Source of the DNA: Branchinecta lynchi
Taxonomy: Eukaryota; Arthropoda; Branchiopoda; Anostraca; Branchinectidae
DNA length: 64,000 bases
NCBI GenBank assembly: GCA_023053575.1
Contig: JAKZAP010000007.1
Coordinates: 17,141,508-17,205,507, forward strand
Reading direction: 5' to 3'
In this document: positions 36,746 through 48,427 of the stretch, piece after piece
Layout: each line of letters starts with the position of its first letter
Numbering within the stretch: the first letter of the stretch is position 1
The notes under the pieces: generated by a model
The model's database searches: none
What the model was told of the DNA's origin: nothing
The model's input: only the letters and a program-made list of their open reading frames with translations
Made by a program: the position numbers and the translations under genes

Positions 36746-37930
36746 TTGGGATCCCAAAACGTAAGTGGAGGGATACCTATGACATCGCAAAAGTTGTCCG
36801 TCCGTCCGTCTGTAAGCACGATAACTCTCGAAGGGAATGAGATATTTTGATGAAACATGGTATGAGGATTTTTGGGTCAAGGGTAAGGTCGAGTTCGTAG
36901 ATGGGCTCTGTAGCCCTATATTTGGGGTGGGGGTTCAATTTAAGGGACAAACAAAATACTTTTAAACAGCTAATGTGATAGTCGATTATGGGGTAAGAAG
37001 ACATGCTGAGCACGATGGTGACTCACCGGACAAGTAGTTCGTCCGGAATCCGGCAAAAACCGGAAAGTTTGTTAAAAGTAAAAGTTTCATTTGAAGTTGA
37101 TTAAATGTTTGATTTAAGGGTAAGAAGACATGCTGAGCACGATGGTGAAAACCATTTTCTCGCTGGACGTGTAGTTGGCCTGGAATCCGGCAAAAACCGA
37201 AAAGTTGGTTAAAAGTAAAAGTTTCATTTGAAGTTGATTAAATGTTTGATTTAGAGGTAAGAAGACATGCTGAGCATGATGGCCAAATCATTTTGTCGCC
37301 GGACAAGCAGTTCGTCCGGAATCCGGCCAAAACCGGAAAGTTGGTTAAAAGTAACAGTTTCATCTGAAGTTGATTAAATGTTTGATTTATGGGTAAGAAG
37401 ACATGCTGGACCCGATGGTGAAGACGATTTTCTCGCCGGACAACTAGTTCGCCTGTAATCCGGCCAAAACCGGAAAATATGTTAGAAGTAAAAGCTTTAT
37501 CTGAAGTTGATTAGATGATATATTTAGGGGTAAGAAGAGAAGCTGAGTCGGTATATAATGATCATTTTTACCCGGACATATAATTAGTCCGGAATCCGGT
37601 TGTAACCGCATTTTTTTTAAGTCAAAATTTTATTTAAAGTTGATTAGATTTCTTTATAGGGATAAGGAGATACGCTGGCTTCGTTTCTGAATTTTTCTTT
37701 TTTTGCTGGACTAGTAGTTCGCTCGGAATTCGGGCGAAACCGCAAATTTGGCAGTAGTAACGCAGGAAGTTTCGGTCAATATCCTCAAAATAGATATGGC
37801 TTATAGAGGTATAGATAGAATATCTGAACTCGGTTTTCTCTGATGATTAGCCTGGCGAAGACAAGACCGAATTGTCTGGATCAAATCTTAGATTTTTGGG
37901 ATCCCATCGACACCTTTGGTCTTGTTCTAT
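36745..37930 (-). repeat. Family G element, reversed copy
   Basis: TTTTTGGGATCCCAAAACGT, then TCCGTCCGTCCGTCTG, TCGAAGGGAATGAGATATTT, five or six diverged minisatellite units with CCGGAATCCGGCAAAAACCG, ending TTTGGGATCCCATCGACACC with TTTGGTCTTGTTC. Confidence 0.88.
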
Positions 37931-39130
37931 TTTATTTGAAATGAATGGTCAGCTTGGCTTCAAACCTTATATTAAAGCACCTCTCGCAAACTGTTTCTGT
38001 TCCAGTATTTTAAAATAGTTAAGCTAAGCTACTTTAAAACTAGGTTTTACTTTCAAGAAATTACCAACCGCGTTGGCTGTTTTAAGCAAGGCCCATTAAC
38101 TTGCAGTAGAATTGAGAAGGAACAGGGGACTAATTTACATAACGGGTTTTTCCTACGACGGAGCTTCTCCCTAACAAGCACCAGGAGCATGATAGGCATC
38201 GAAAGCAGCGAAGAAGGTGAGACCTGTGTGAGACTCACACGAAAATAAGTTTTCGTTAGGATGGTTGGAATGGCCTCCCGTATGAAATTCAGGTCTCCAG
38301 GTTTAGGATTTGATGGGGCAATTACGGTTATTTATTTAGCACTATCGGGCGGGAAGTTTATGGGTACGATGGGTCCTTTAAGGCAAAATGCACAAATGCA
38401 TCGCACATTACCGATCATACACTCGAAATTGCACGATCCTGCGGACTTATATGGGGACCGAGGAATTCAGTTGCACCGCCGCTGAAGGTCATTAACTGAT
38501 CGCAAAGGCAGTGAGGCACCTCTGTATTACTTGCTCGCACGGCGCGAAACACCAATAGCACCGTGTCTGTTCTATTGCATTCGGTCAGTCCATTTCATAA
38601 TTTGGTGATTAGCCAGATTCATTTGGTTCTGATTTGTTACCGAATTAAGTCGATTTCACCTGAGAACCGGATTTCTGTTTAGTCCGTATCTATCACCAGT
38701 TTTGCCTAACTAGAGTTTTATTCTATTACAAAATTCGGTTGTACCTTATTTTTTTTAGTTATAGTTTTTCGGTAGTACGAATTCATTATTTGGTTCATCC
38801 CAATTACTGAGTTCGGTAATTTAATTGACATTTATTTACTTCTTGTTCTTTACCATTTAACGGTAGCTTCAGCTGGTTGCCATTCATTACTTAATTTTTA
38901 CTTGTAACGATTGCAGTAATTCAGGAAGAAGCACGTCTCTTGACGTGAAAACTAGCCAAATTTTGTTTGCTGTAAATTCAGAATAAATGTACTTTGAATC
39001 TACTTTACTCTGGATGTCCCCTTTTTTCGCGAGACAGCTCTGTGGCTTAATGGGTAGTCTTAGGATCGCAAAAAGGCACTTTGATCATCAGTGTTTCCCA
39101 AAAATTTCGCCAGCGGCGTAATTCGCATTA
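37931..39130. other. Upstream sequence, nothing recognised
   Basis: No gene or window-shared repeat noticed, except that 39060-39130 begins a segment partly shared with 46920-46990 reversed. AT-rich from 38600. Confidence 0.4.
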
Positions 39131-39199
39131 TTCGCTATTTAGAAGAAGGGTGCGTCATATAGTTGGCGTTTGAGGCTTGGAATTTTTTGAAAAATATCC

Positions 39200-40120
39200 G
39201 GAGCAGTGCAGCCACCATAATGAATGACATTAGTGAAGAAGCTTCAGTCAACCAAATGACCGTCAACCAAGACAAATCAGCCGTCCTAACTGTATCTTTT
39301 CTCAGGTCCAATCCAACTTTCCAACCTGACCTACCTGATCACAGCAGAGTGGAGGAGCTCAAACTTTTAGGTGTTCATCTAACTTCAGATCTCAAGTGGG
39401 ATAAGCAAGTACAATCTATGCTGAAAAGAGCAAATATGGGCATAAGGTCTCTCAAAATGCTCTCCCGCCATGGCACCCCGAAACACCACCTCCTTCGCAT
39501 TTACCTTGTGTTCATTCGCCCTTCCCTTGAATACTGCTGTCCGGTATGGCATTTCGGTTTAACACGGGAGCAGTCGGAACGCCTCGAGAGGATCCAGTAC
39601 CGGTCTTTACTAATAGTATCAAAATCCCCCAAAATCCCGTACATTTCCCTTCTTAACGAGTTCGGTCTCGCATCTTTGTCAAACCGTAGACACCAACTTT
39701 CTACTAAGTTTGGTGAACAACTACTGGAAAACCCAAACCATCGGCACATCCTTCCCCCTCCCCACATTCCCGACCGCATAAGGCCACAGAGAATGGCAGC
39801 ACAAGCAGTTCCTAAGCTCCAACCCATTCGGGCAATTCATGCGCGGTACGAAAGAAGTTTTGTCCCCTCCTTTGTGAGTTTTTTCAACGCGAAATTTTAA
39901 ATTCTTTTCCTCTTTTTTATATTATTTATTGAATTTTTAGCGTTTTAGTTTGTTGCAATTCTTGTTCTTGTGTAATTATTTAATATTTGACTTTGTAAAA
40001 GCGCAATTGTATATAGTTATGTTTGACGCGAGGTTTGGCAAGATAACAAATATTCGGTTTTTTGTGAATACCGTAAGGAATGTTTATCGAATAATAAAGA
40101 TTGATTGATTGATTGATTGA
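39200..40120 (+). pseudogene. 5'-truncated LINE, reverse-transcriptase C-terminal half and 3' tail
   Basis: One open frame ends at 39900. Its LINE-derived part begins near VNQMTVNQDKSAVLTVSF and continues VEELKLLGVHLTSDLKWDKQ, YLVFIRPSLEYCCPVWHFGL and SERLERIQYRSLLIV, the thumb and connection region after the catalytic YADD, which is absent. The first about 20 codons (39163-39225) come from an unrelated repeat. A 3' UTR of about 200 bp ends ATAATAAAGATTGATTGATT in a TTGA microsatellite. The uninterrupted frame suggests a fairly recent insertion of a CR1/L2-like family, dead because 5' truncated. Confidence 0.88.
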
Positions 40121-41242
40121 ACCACATTAAAGGCTAGAATTTGCATGGAAAGTAGTTAAATGCTGACAGAAAAAAGGCGGATTAAAAAATGTTTGCCTGC
40201 GGCGCTTTAGTTTATCCTCACTACAGCCATTAGCGCCGTTTTCGCTTTGCAGCAACGGCGGTTTTTGTCGGCACATTTTCAAGTCCTGTTGGCAAACCGG
40301 ACGTCCCCCAAAGGTAAAAGGCTAGTGACGGCATATCCCTGAAAAATAGGAGTGGACGAGCGTGAAAACGCGCCAAATTTTCGCTTTAGACCTGATTTTA
40401 TACATACTATGCAACTTTTTACATTGCAGCTTCTTGAAGACTCGCTGCGTTTTTAGGATTTTTTTTTATAAATTCGGTCAAAATCAGGTAGCGATTCGGT
40501 AAATTTTACCAGGTTCGCCCCCCCCCCCCCATTGAAGAAAGGCTCGGGACGCCCCTGACTACGGTAAGTACAAAAAAACGACTAGTTGCAGGTTCAGTTA
40601 CCGTGGTAACACTTACCATGGGATCTGCCAAAACTCAACTCTTATCTTTTTACAAAAATATTGGTGGATAGAAAGACACTTCTAGGCAAACAAACATTCA
40701 TTAATTGTGTATGTACTAAGCATTTTTTTTTAAGTGAAAAAAGGCGACTTCTCAAGGTCAGGGCTGTGTCTGATTATGGAAAAAAAGACGTAAGGCCAAT
40801 AAATCCTTATCTATTAAAAACGGACGAGCCTGTCTATTTCACGCGTGATTGTTTTCTCGTGCCTAGATCTGGGCTAGCATTATTTGCAGTTTTCAGCGGG
40901 AGCTTTTCCGGCAGACAGCCAGCAGAAATTCCAGTTTTCGGCAAAGAAAATGTTCGATCGGATACATCGTAATAGCTTAATTTCATTGACAGGTTCGTGT
41001 CTCGGAACCTGTGTGGCTTTGATAGCAATGGAATATATCCATGCTCGAATTCATATCACCTGCTTACCACCGGATGTGTGGCTATAGGTAGCTGCAGCAA
41101 TGACTAACGTATTATCGTGATCATAGTTACAGTTCGGATGTTATGTTATGTTATTTTCTGTATAACACTCCACCAGTCGTCATGTGAGTCATTTTGAGGC
41201 TGGCTACCGTACTAAACAAGGATATAAATGGTGGCACGCGAA
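40121..41242. other. Upstream sequence, nothing recognised
   Basis: Contains a C run at 40519-40530 and a TACGGTAAGTAC / TTACCGTGGTAAC segment at 40560-40620 reminiscent of family M interiors. Plus frame 40661-40972 has no recognisable similarity. Confidence 0.4.
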
Positions 41243-42345
41243 AAAAACAAGACCAAATGTGTCGATGGGATCCCAAAAATTCAATATTTGATCCAGACAA
41301 TTGGGTCTTGTCTACGCCAGATCCAGTCTTCGCCAGACTCTTTGAACATTTTTACTATTAAAATTCAGAGACAGATTAAGGCCAGAAAGCTAATCATCTG
41401 AGAAAACCAAGTTCAGATATGGATTCACCATGTTGAAAACTTCCTGCCTTACTTCTGCGAATTTCCCAGATTCGGCCACATTCCGGAACGAATTTCCTGT
41501 CCGGCAAAAAAAAAAGAAGCTAAAATCGAACTCAGCGTATCTTCTTTCCCATATATCGAACATATAATCAACTTCAAATTAAAATTTAACTAAAAACAAA
41601 TTTTCTGGTTCCAGCCGGATTCCGGGCGAACTATATGTCCGGGTACAAAATGACTGTCATAAACGGATTCAGCATCTCTTCTTACCCCTAAATCGGATAT
41701 CTAATCAACTACGAAGACTTTTAACAATTTTCCGGTTTTGGGCGGATTCCGGGCGAACTACTTGCCCGGCGAGAAAATGATTTTCACCATCATGTTCACC
41801 ATGTCTTACTACCCCTAAACCTCAAAAAAACTTCAAATAAAACTTTTACTTTTAACAGATTTTCCGGTTTGGGCCGGATTCCGGGCTAACTACTTGTCCG
41901 GGGAGAAAATGGTTTTCACCATCGTGTTCAGCATGTCATCTTACCCATAAATTGAACATCCAATCAACTTCAAATAAAACTTTTACTTTTAACAAACTTT
42001 CCGGTTTTGGCCGAATTCCGGGAGAACTACTTGTCCGGCGAAAAAATGGTTTCCACGATCGTGCTCAGCATGTCTTCTTACCCCATAATCGACTGTCCCA
42101 TTAGCTGTTTAAAAATATTTTGCTTACCCCTTAATTTAAACCCCCTCCCCCACCCCTAAATATAGGGCTACAAACCCCATCTACGAACTCGACCTTACTC
42201 TTGACCCAAACAATCCTCACACCAAGTTTCGTCAAAATATCTCATTCCCTTCGAAAGTTATCGTGCTTACAGACGGACGGACGGACGGACAACTTTTGCG
42301 ATGTCATAGGTATCCCTCCACTTACGTTTTGGGATCCCAAAAATC
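41243..42345 (+). repeat. Family G element
   Basis: ACAAGACCAAATGTGTCGAT then GGGATCCCAAAAATTCAA; about five minisatellite units (TTTTCCGGTTTGGGCCGGAT, TTGTCCGGGGAGAAAATGGT); CCTCCCCCACCCCTAAATAT; GACGGACGGACGGACGGACA; TTTTGGGATCCCAAAAAT. Confidence 0.88.
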
Positions 42346-42349
42346 ACAT

Positions 42350-42540
42350 AAAATGAGAAAAATCTCAATTAAAACAAAGAAAGATCCGGTTAAAAACAGC
42401 GACGGTCAAAATAGCAAAAGTAAAACAGCGCCAGGCAAAGTAGGGATGGTCGAAAGTGTCGAAACAGCGACAGTCATAAACATCGACGGACAAAACAGAG
42501 ACAGGGCAAATACAGTGACTGGTGAAAACCGCGCCTGACA
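42350..42540 (+). repeat. Degenerate AAACAGCGACAG minisatellite
   Basis: About eight imperfect 20-22 bp units of the type GTCAAAANAGCGACGG between a G element and the next G fragment. Confidence 0.55.
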
Positions 42541-42588
42541 AATTTGTTAGTTTCCTGACGTCGTGAGACTTCTGACTACAGTATTTAA

Positions 42589-43760
42589 AACAAGACCAAA
42601 GGTTTCGATGGGATCCCTAAATTTTAATCCAGACAATTTGGCTTGTAGATATCCGGTCTTCGCCAGACTCCTTGAACATCTTTACTATTAAGATTTAGGG
42701 CTAACCATCTGAGAAAACTAAATTCAGATATAGATTCACCTTATATATATGTGTGATTTCCCGAAGAAATCCACAGATATTTTTATCAGAGATTTTAGGT
42801 GAGAATTTTTTTATGGGTAATTGAGTAAGAAAGAGGGTTCGGTTTTTATGAAATATCTTTTGACCAATTCATTGGAAAGTAATGATTATTTTTTTGTTAG
42901 AAGCAGTTTTTTCTTGGCTACAAAACAGTGCTCAGTGGTTTATCTATGTTGACATCTAGTGATACAAAATGAATCTTTCTGGAAAGTTGCCCGCCTGGGT
43001 ACTCTGGGACACGTGTTCCTGGGTACCCTGGGACACCTTTTGTCTATTGTGTCCAGGGTACCTTCAAGGGAGTTGTGCAAACTTCCTGAAACGGAAACTC
43101 CCTACTTGGAAATTCATATTTCCAGAGCCATAGGATGAAGCTTTTGTGACAACAGCCTTACGTCTACCATGACCAGAACTTAGTGGGGCCGCAGAACGTC
43201 ATGTGAAAGCTCTGACTTTCGATGTGGACCTTTTGCAGTATCTTGTTGGATCAATACTGCTACACGCTTTGTCGTATGTTTTTTTTTTTGTAAAGTTGAC
43301 AACCCGTTTGTTAAAAACTAAATTTAGTCAAAAGGGCACTGTGTCCCAAGTACCCTTAAGCATGTCCCAGAGTACCCGGGGGTCAGGGTACTTTGGGACA
43401 GAAGAGGAAGGTTAGGAAAATCGTCAGTACCGAAAAACTAATCAGGTAAATAGTCTGTAAAAAATCTGGAAGAAAGCACAATCAATTCCACTTAATTCAG
43501 TACCAAAATCAAGTAATTTGGCCAAAGGGTTCCATGGATATCCAACATGCACTTGAACATGTCCCAGGGTACCCACATTTCCCCTATTTATCCCTAGGCT
43601 ATACGTCATATCTACTTTGACGAAACTGATCAAATCTTTTTGCCTTACTTCTGCCAAATCTCCGGGTTTCGACCGGACTCTGGGCCAACTAATATTCCAG
43701 CAAAAACTAAAGATCAAAAGTGAATTCAACGTATCACCTTGCCCCTGTATCGAACATCTA
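42589..43760 (+). repeat. Family G fragment split by an unrelated insert
   Basis: 42589-42760 is the G start (ACAAGACCAAAGGTTTCGAT to AGATATAGATTCACC) and 43590-43760 the next part (GTCATATCTACTTTGACGAA to CCTGTATCGAACATCTAAT). Between them, 42760-43590 is an insert with repeated GGGTACCCTGGGACA / TGTCCCAGGGTACCC motifs at both of its ends. Confidence 0.7.
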
Positions 43761-43789
43761 ATTTTAGAATTTTATTTATTTTATTGATA

Positions 43790-44300
43790 GAAGAAGACCA
43801 AAGGTTTCGATGGGATTCCAAAAATTCAATATTTGATCCAGACAATTGGGTCTTGTCTTCATTTGTACTATTAAAATTTAGAAACAGATTAAGGCCAAAT
43901 AGCTAATCATCTGAGAAAACCAAGTTCAGATATGGCATGTGTGTTTACCCCAGTAAGTCATATCTGTTTTGACGAAAACTTCCTGCCACTTCTGCCAATT
44001 TCCCGGTTTCGGCCGAATTCCGGAACTGCTTGTCCGGCGAAAAGCTCAAAAACGAACTAAGCGTATCTTCTTTCCCCAATATTGAACATCGAATCAACTT
44101 CAAACAAAAATTTAACTTATAACAAACTTTCCGGCTCCAGCCAGATTCCGGTCGAACTATATATCCGGGTAAAATATGATTGTCATCCACGGATTCAGCA
44201 TCTCTTCTTACCCCTTAATCGGATATCTGATCAACTACAAACAAAAATTTTACTTTTAACAATTTTCCGGATTTGGCCGGATTCCGGGCGATTCTGGTTT
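43790..44300 (+). repeat. Family G element, 3'-truncated copy
   Basis: Starts AGAAGACCAAAGGTTTCGAT, has one divergent GGGATTCCAAAAATT start motif and two or three minisatellite-like units, and stops in GGCCGGATTCCGGGCGATTC without the 3' block. Confidence 0.75.
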
Positions 44301-44339
44301 ACTTACCCCTCCAACCCCACGCGGATCGTCGGATCCAGG

Positions 44340-44640
44340 AAAATAAAGTTTAGCTAAGCCGGTGGTTGCAAGTGTCACAAGAGTCCCTGCATATCTCATA
44401 CCCCCAAAAATAATACACGCATCGTCTTTTGTAAAACCATTTTCGCTTCCGCAGTGGTTGTAGAATATCTTGGAAAGTGAACTCGCATTCCAGAGTTTGC
44501 ATCTTATCCTGGTGGTTTTATATATTCAGGACATTAAAGGAACTCTCTTGCTTATTCTGCCTTTTATAATATACCTAGCTCCCTTATGGAATTATAGTGA
44601 AAAGATCATTTCTAGTAGGAGTTGTGCTTAAAGGCGCATT
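44340..44640 (-). repeat. Family D fragment, reversed
   Basis: TCTCTTGCTTATTCTGCCTT, TACCTAGCTCCCTTATGGAA and TCTAGTAGGAGTTGTGCTTA are the reverse of family D motifs. Its end abuts element P at 44641. Confidence 0.6.
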
Positions 44641-45366
44641 CACAACGAGTTTTAGCTAATACTCAGTACCAGCCAGTTCCGGAAATCGCTCCGAGACTGA
44701 GAATTAGCTGGGTTTCTGCCGTCCGCAATTGATAATGGTGCCAGTATCGGGTAGCAGCTAGTCTCGCACCCAAGTTGAAATATGTTCAACTTTTCAGGGT
44801 ACTAGCCAATCACATTACTTAGAGGAAATGGGAAATATTTAGGAATACCCGTACGGAAAATCTCCACGTCGAATGCCATTTTACACCTCGAATCGAGGAC
44901 GAAACGGTATTTTCGGTAGCGATATGCGGGCGAAAGTATAGCGAGGACGAATATTGATGGCGAATTATACTTCGACCCACATTTTCGCTGCGAATATGAA
45001 GGCGAAGGAGAGGGCGTTCGCTATCGTGTTTAGTAAAGGGCGAAGGCGGATTTCCCTTCGACCTTAGTTTTCGCTGCGGAAAAGACGGCGAAAGACAGGG
45101 CGATTTTTCCTCCGCCTCATATTTGGCGAAAGGCGAGGGTGTATTCAACTTCGGCCTTGTTTTCGCTGCGAAGATGGTAGCGAAATATCGATTTCATCTC
45201 CACCTCGTTTTTGGTGAAGTGCGAGGGCGACCTTATAGTTTGACTGCGAAGTTGCCATCAGGGGATGGTGAAAGACTTTTCCTATAATACTTTGACTTTT
45301 GTTCCACTGACAAGGTAATTGACGAGATGCAAGGCAGTTGCATTTGGTGAGCAATAAGAAAGAATA

Positions 45367-45619
45367 TTTGACGGTGCAAAACGGATAAGTCAGTTACATT
45401 TTATTAGAGCTATATTTCCTTCTGGGCAAGCGTCCCCTTCAGGCTCAAGCCGCACAAGCTGGAAACTGAACAGTCACTTTCCAGCTCATTTTTCGTAATT
45501 TTCCATTTCCCAGCTAGAAGTTCATTTTCCAGCTTGAGCCTGAAGAGAACCCTTGCCAAGAAGGGTCGAAATATAGCTCTAATAATATGTAGCAGAGTTA
45601 TCCGTTTTGCACCGTCAAA
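45367..45619. mobile_element. Foldback MITE family A, complete copy
   Basis: 253 bp with long arms: TTTGACGGTGCAAAACGGAT at the left, CCGTTTTGCACCGTCAAA at the right, both flanked by TA. Interior GAGCTATATTTCC, CAGGCTCAAGC and inverse. Nested in element P. Confidence 0.85.
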
Positions 45620-46206
45620 TATGGTTCGCAGTCAGCTCGGGTTGAAGGAATATCTATAATGAGAGAGACTACTTTCGAGCTTTACGTTTGCCAGAAACCT
45701 AGGAGCAAAGAGCAATTCAGTCCGGTTTTATGTATCACTACATTAATCAAATTAAATCTCCGCAGTATATTGTACCTTATTCCCTAATTGCTTGTTTCGA
45801 GACAGAAAAAAAAAAACTATTAACTGTAAGAGCCACGGAAATGCTTTAATTTAAGCCTTGCCGTCTATAGTTTTGAAAATATTGCTGTACTATGAAGTTC
45901 AAAAAATTTCAGAAGCAGCTTCCGAGTTTGAACCTTGTTCGATGGTGCAAAAGCATCATCCAACAAATTTCGAGAGTTACTAGTCCTAAATTGATCGTTT
46001 GAGGAAACTAGTTTTGTCTTCTATATTGAGTATAATTTTGTTGGACCATGGTGATCACTTCTGGATCACTGACACAGTTTAACAATAGATCACTGATCAA
46101 TGGTTATGAATTTTTGTTTCTTTTTAAGCGCGTTGCTCTGGTCGACTGTTACCAACGTTATTTGGTTGCGACCTCGTAAGTCTTACCGAGAAAACAGGGT
46201 CTTTTT

Positions 46207-47159
46207 CAGTGCTTCCACTTGCTCCACTTCGAAAATCCTGCCGGGAATCCCAAAAATCCTGAAAAATCCTGCTCGGAAAGTTCAAAAATCCTGCAAGAAA
46301 TCCTGCCGAAAAAAATAAAAGTGTCCGTACTAATTAAAGGGATAGTTGTTAAGAATATATATAGCTGGAGGATTTGAGCAAACGTATCTGAATTTTTCGT
46401 CTCTATCGTTTGGGAGGACTAGAACGTTTTTGCCGTAAGAACTAAATGAATATTAAACGACTAAATACAAACACCAGGGTAACGACTGGGGGGGGGGGGG
46501 GGGGGGCACCTCCGTCCCCAATGTTGTTGGCCAGTCAGTATAAAATTACCGAGTCTGCGCGAAGCGCCGCGATTTTTTGTCAAAACAGTTGATTTTTTTC
46601 AAGGGAACAGTCGGTTTTTCTGAAAATCAGTCAACTTTTTTTCAAAACGGTCGTTTTTTTCTACAAAAACAGCCGGTAAAAATTACCAGCCAGTCGGTAA
46701 ATGCCTTGCCCTCCCCTCCCCAAACATTTTGGCTAGTAACGCCTCTGACCAACACTACCATTAAAGAGGGCGTCTCTAGACGGGACTTGAAAATGTACAT
46801 ACAACAGGAGCAGTGGCAACGTCTGTACCCAGGACAAATTATACTAAGCGCCACAGCAAACGTTTTTAAACACGCCTTTTTTTCTGGCAAAATTTAACTT
46901 ATATTCTAGCTTTTAGTGTGGTTTATACTCCCAAATATTCCAAGCCTTCAACGCCTACTATAAATGACGCACCCTTCTTCTAAATCGGGAATATAAACTA
47001 CTTAATGCAGTCTGTTAAAAATATCAGCAAATTCCTGATAAATCCTGAATAAGTCCGGAAATCCTGTAAAATCCTGGAATCTCAAAAATCCTGAAAAAAA
47101 TCCTGCAGGGACCCAAAAATCCTGAATTTCAGGATAAATCCTGCAAAGTGGAAGCACTG
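46207..47159. mobile_element. hAT-type non-autonomous element with perfect 8-bp target duplication
   Basis: Ends CAGTGCTTCCACTT and AAGTGGAAGCACTG (inverted), flanked by GTCTTTTT at 46199-46206 and 47160-47167. Both subterminal zones are packed with direct AAATCCTG motifs (about 46236-46315 and 47030-47145), like transposase-binding arrays. Contains a family O minisatellite at 46490-46690. 953 bp, no coding capacity. Eight-base duplications and CAGTG ends are hAT features. Confidence 0.9.
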
Positions 47160-47789
47160 GTCTTTTTGTATCAAATGTACGAGATCGAGGTGGATTCGCT
47201 ACCAAATGAGGCGAGAGAGAAAACGAGGTAGTTTCTGTTTCAAATGTACGAGGTCGTTTTGACCCAAATTTGAGGTGAAAAACGAGAGCGAAAACGGCCT
47301 AGTTTGTGTTTCAAATGTACGAGGCCGTTTTGACCCAGATTTGAGGTGGAAACGAGAGCGAATAGGCAGCGAAAACGACCTAGTTTGTGTTTCAAACGTA
47401 CGAGGCCGTTTTGACCTAGATTCGAGGTGTAGATTTTCCGTACAGGTATTCCGATTGGCTAATGCTGAACCACGTCAAACCGAAGAACCAATGACCTAAA
47501 TTCACTTTCGGTTTTCAAAACAGCAAGAGTGGATTTGATTTTATCTATTGGGCTTGGTTCGAAATTAGCCAATCAGAATATTCTTCAATACTCCCCAAAA
47601 TAATCTGATTGGCTAGTACCCTCAGAAGTTGAACTGATTTCAACTTGGGTGCAAGACTAGCTGGTATCCGAAACTGGCATCAATATCAATTGCGAACGGC
47701 AGAAACCCAGCTAATTCTCGGTCTCAGAGCGATTTCCGGAACTGGCTGGTACCGAGTATTAGCTAAAACCCGTTGTGAATGGGCCTTAA

Positions 47790-48423
47790 AGTTCAACGGG
47801 CACATCAAACTACCCCAATCCCACTCTCTAACAACCTAGGAACAATGCTTACCCCCTAGCTTAACAGATTTTTTAACAGTTTCCTCTCTGTGATATTTCA
47901 AAGCGTAAGTAAAGATAAAAGTGATGTTTCTTATAACACTTGGTACATCTTTATTTTATGCATAAATCAGCTTGTCTAATTCAGATTTGAACAGGCTATT
48001 TGTTTTTTAATGACTTTTGTAGCTATGTTATTTTTTTTAAACTTATTGCATATTCTGGTACATTCTATAAAGCAAGCTAATCAAGCTTCACAACACTATT
48101 CCACAAACAAAAACTTTTAATAGGCACTTAAAACATGGAACTTCTGATGAAACACTAGAACAATCAGGTAAACTGCATCTACGGCTTGACTTATTGGTGA
48201 CATCTCAAATATATCCTTTTCTATCAAGCATTGCTGGGAGTTTTTGAATTTCCTGCCATGATATCCCAGCTCCTAAGATCTGGATCGCCGAAATGCCAGA
48301 GAGGTAAAGACAAGGGATAACAAGAAAACGGCCGATTTTCGTAGCGCATTCTAAAGGAAGTCGGAAATGTTTATTTGTGAAGCATTTAATACAAAATAAA
48401 GCATTAGAAGTGTCCATTGTGCT
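47790..48423 (-). mobile_element. TTAA-flanked MITE family F, copy 2
   Basis: 634 bp flanked by TTAA at 47786-47789 and 48424-48427, reversed relative to the other two copies. It directly adjoins element P. The 70-codon minus frame beginning [20 protein letters not shown] corresponds to the frame in copy 1. Confidence 0.88.
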
Positions 48424-48427
48424 TTAA

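Larger units (their letters stand above)
44641..47785. mobile_element. Element P, 3.1 kb with about 190-bp inverted ends and subterminal arrays
   Basis: Left end 44641-44825 (GGCGCATTCACAACGAGTTT on) is the inverse of 47585-47785 (ending AAACCCGTTGTGAATGGGCC), with blocks TCAGTACCAGCCAGTTCCGG and AATTAGCTGGGTTTCTGCCG shared. Inside each arm lie GC-rich arrays of about 60-66 bp units: left 44840-45245 (TTTTCGCTGCGAA, AGGCGAAGG), right 47170-47450 (GTTTCAAATGTACGAGGCCG). Its middle is filled by a family A MITE and a hAT-type element. No transposase remains. GGCC...TTCACAA ends recall PIF/Harbinger elements, but the family is uncertain. Confidence 0.75.
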
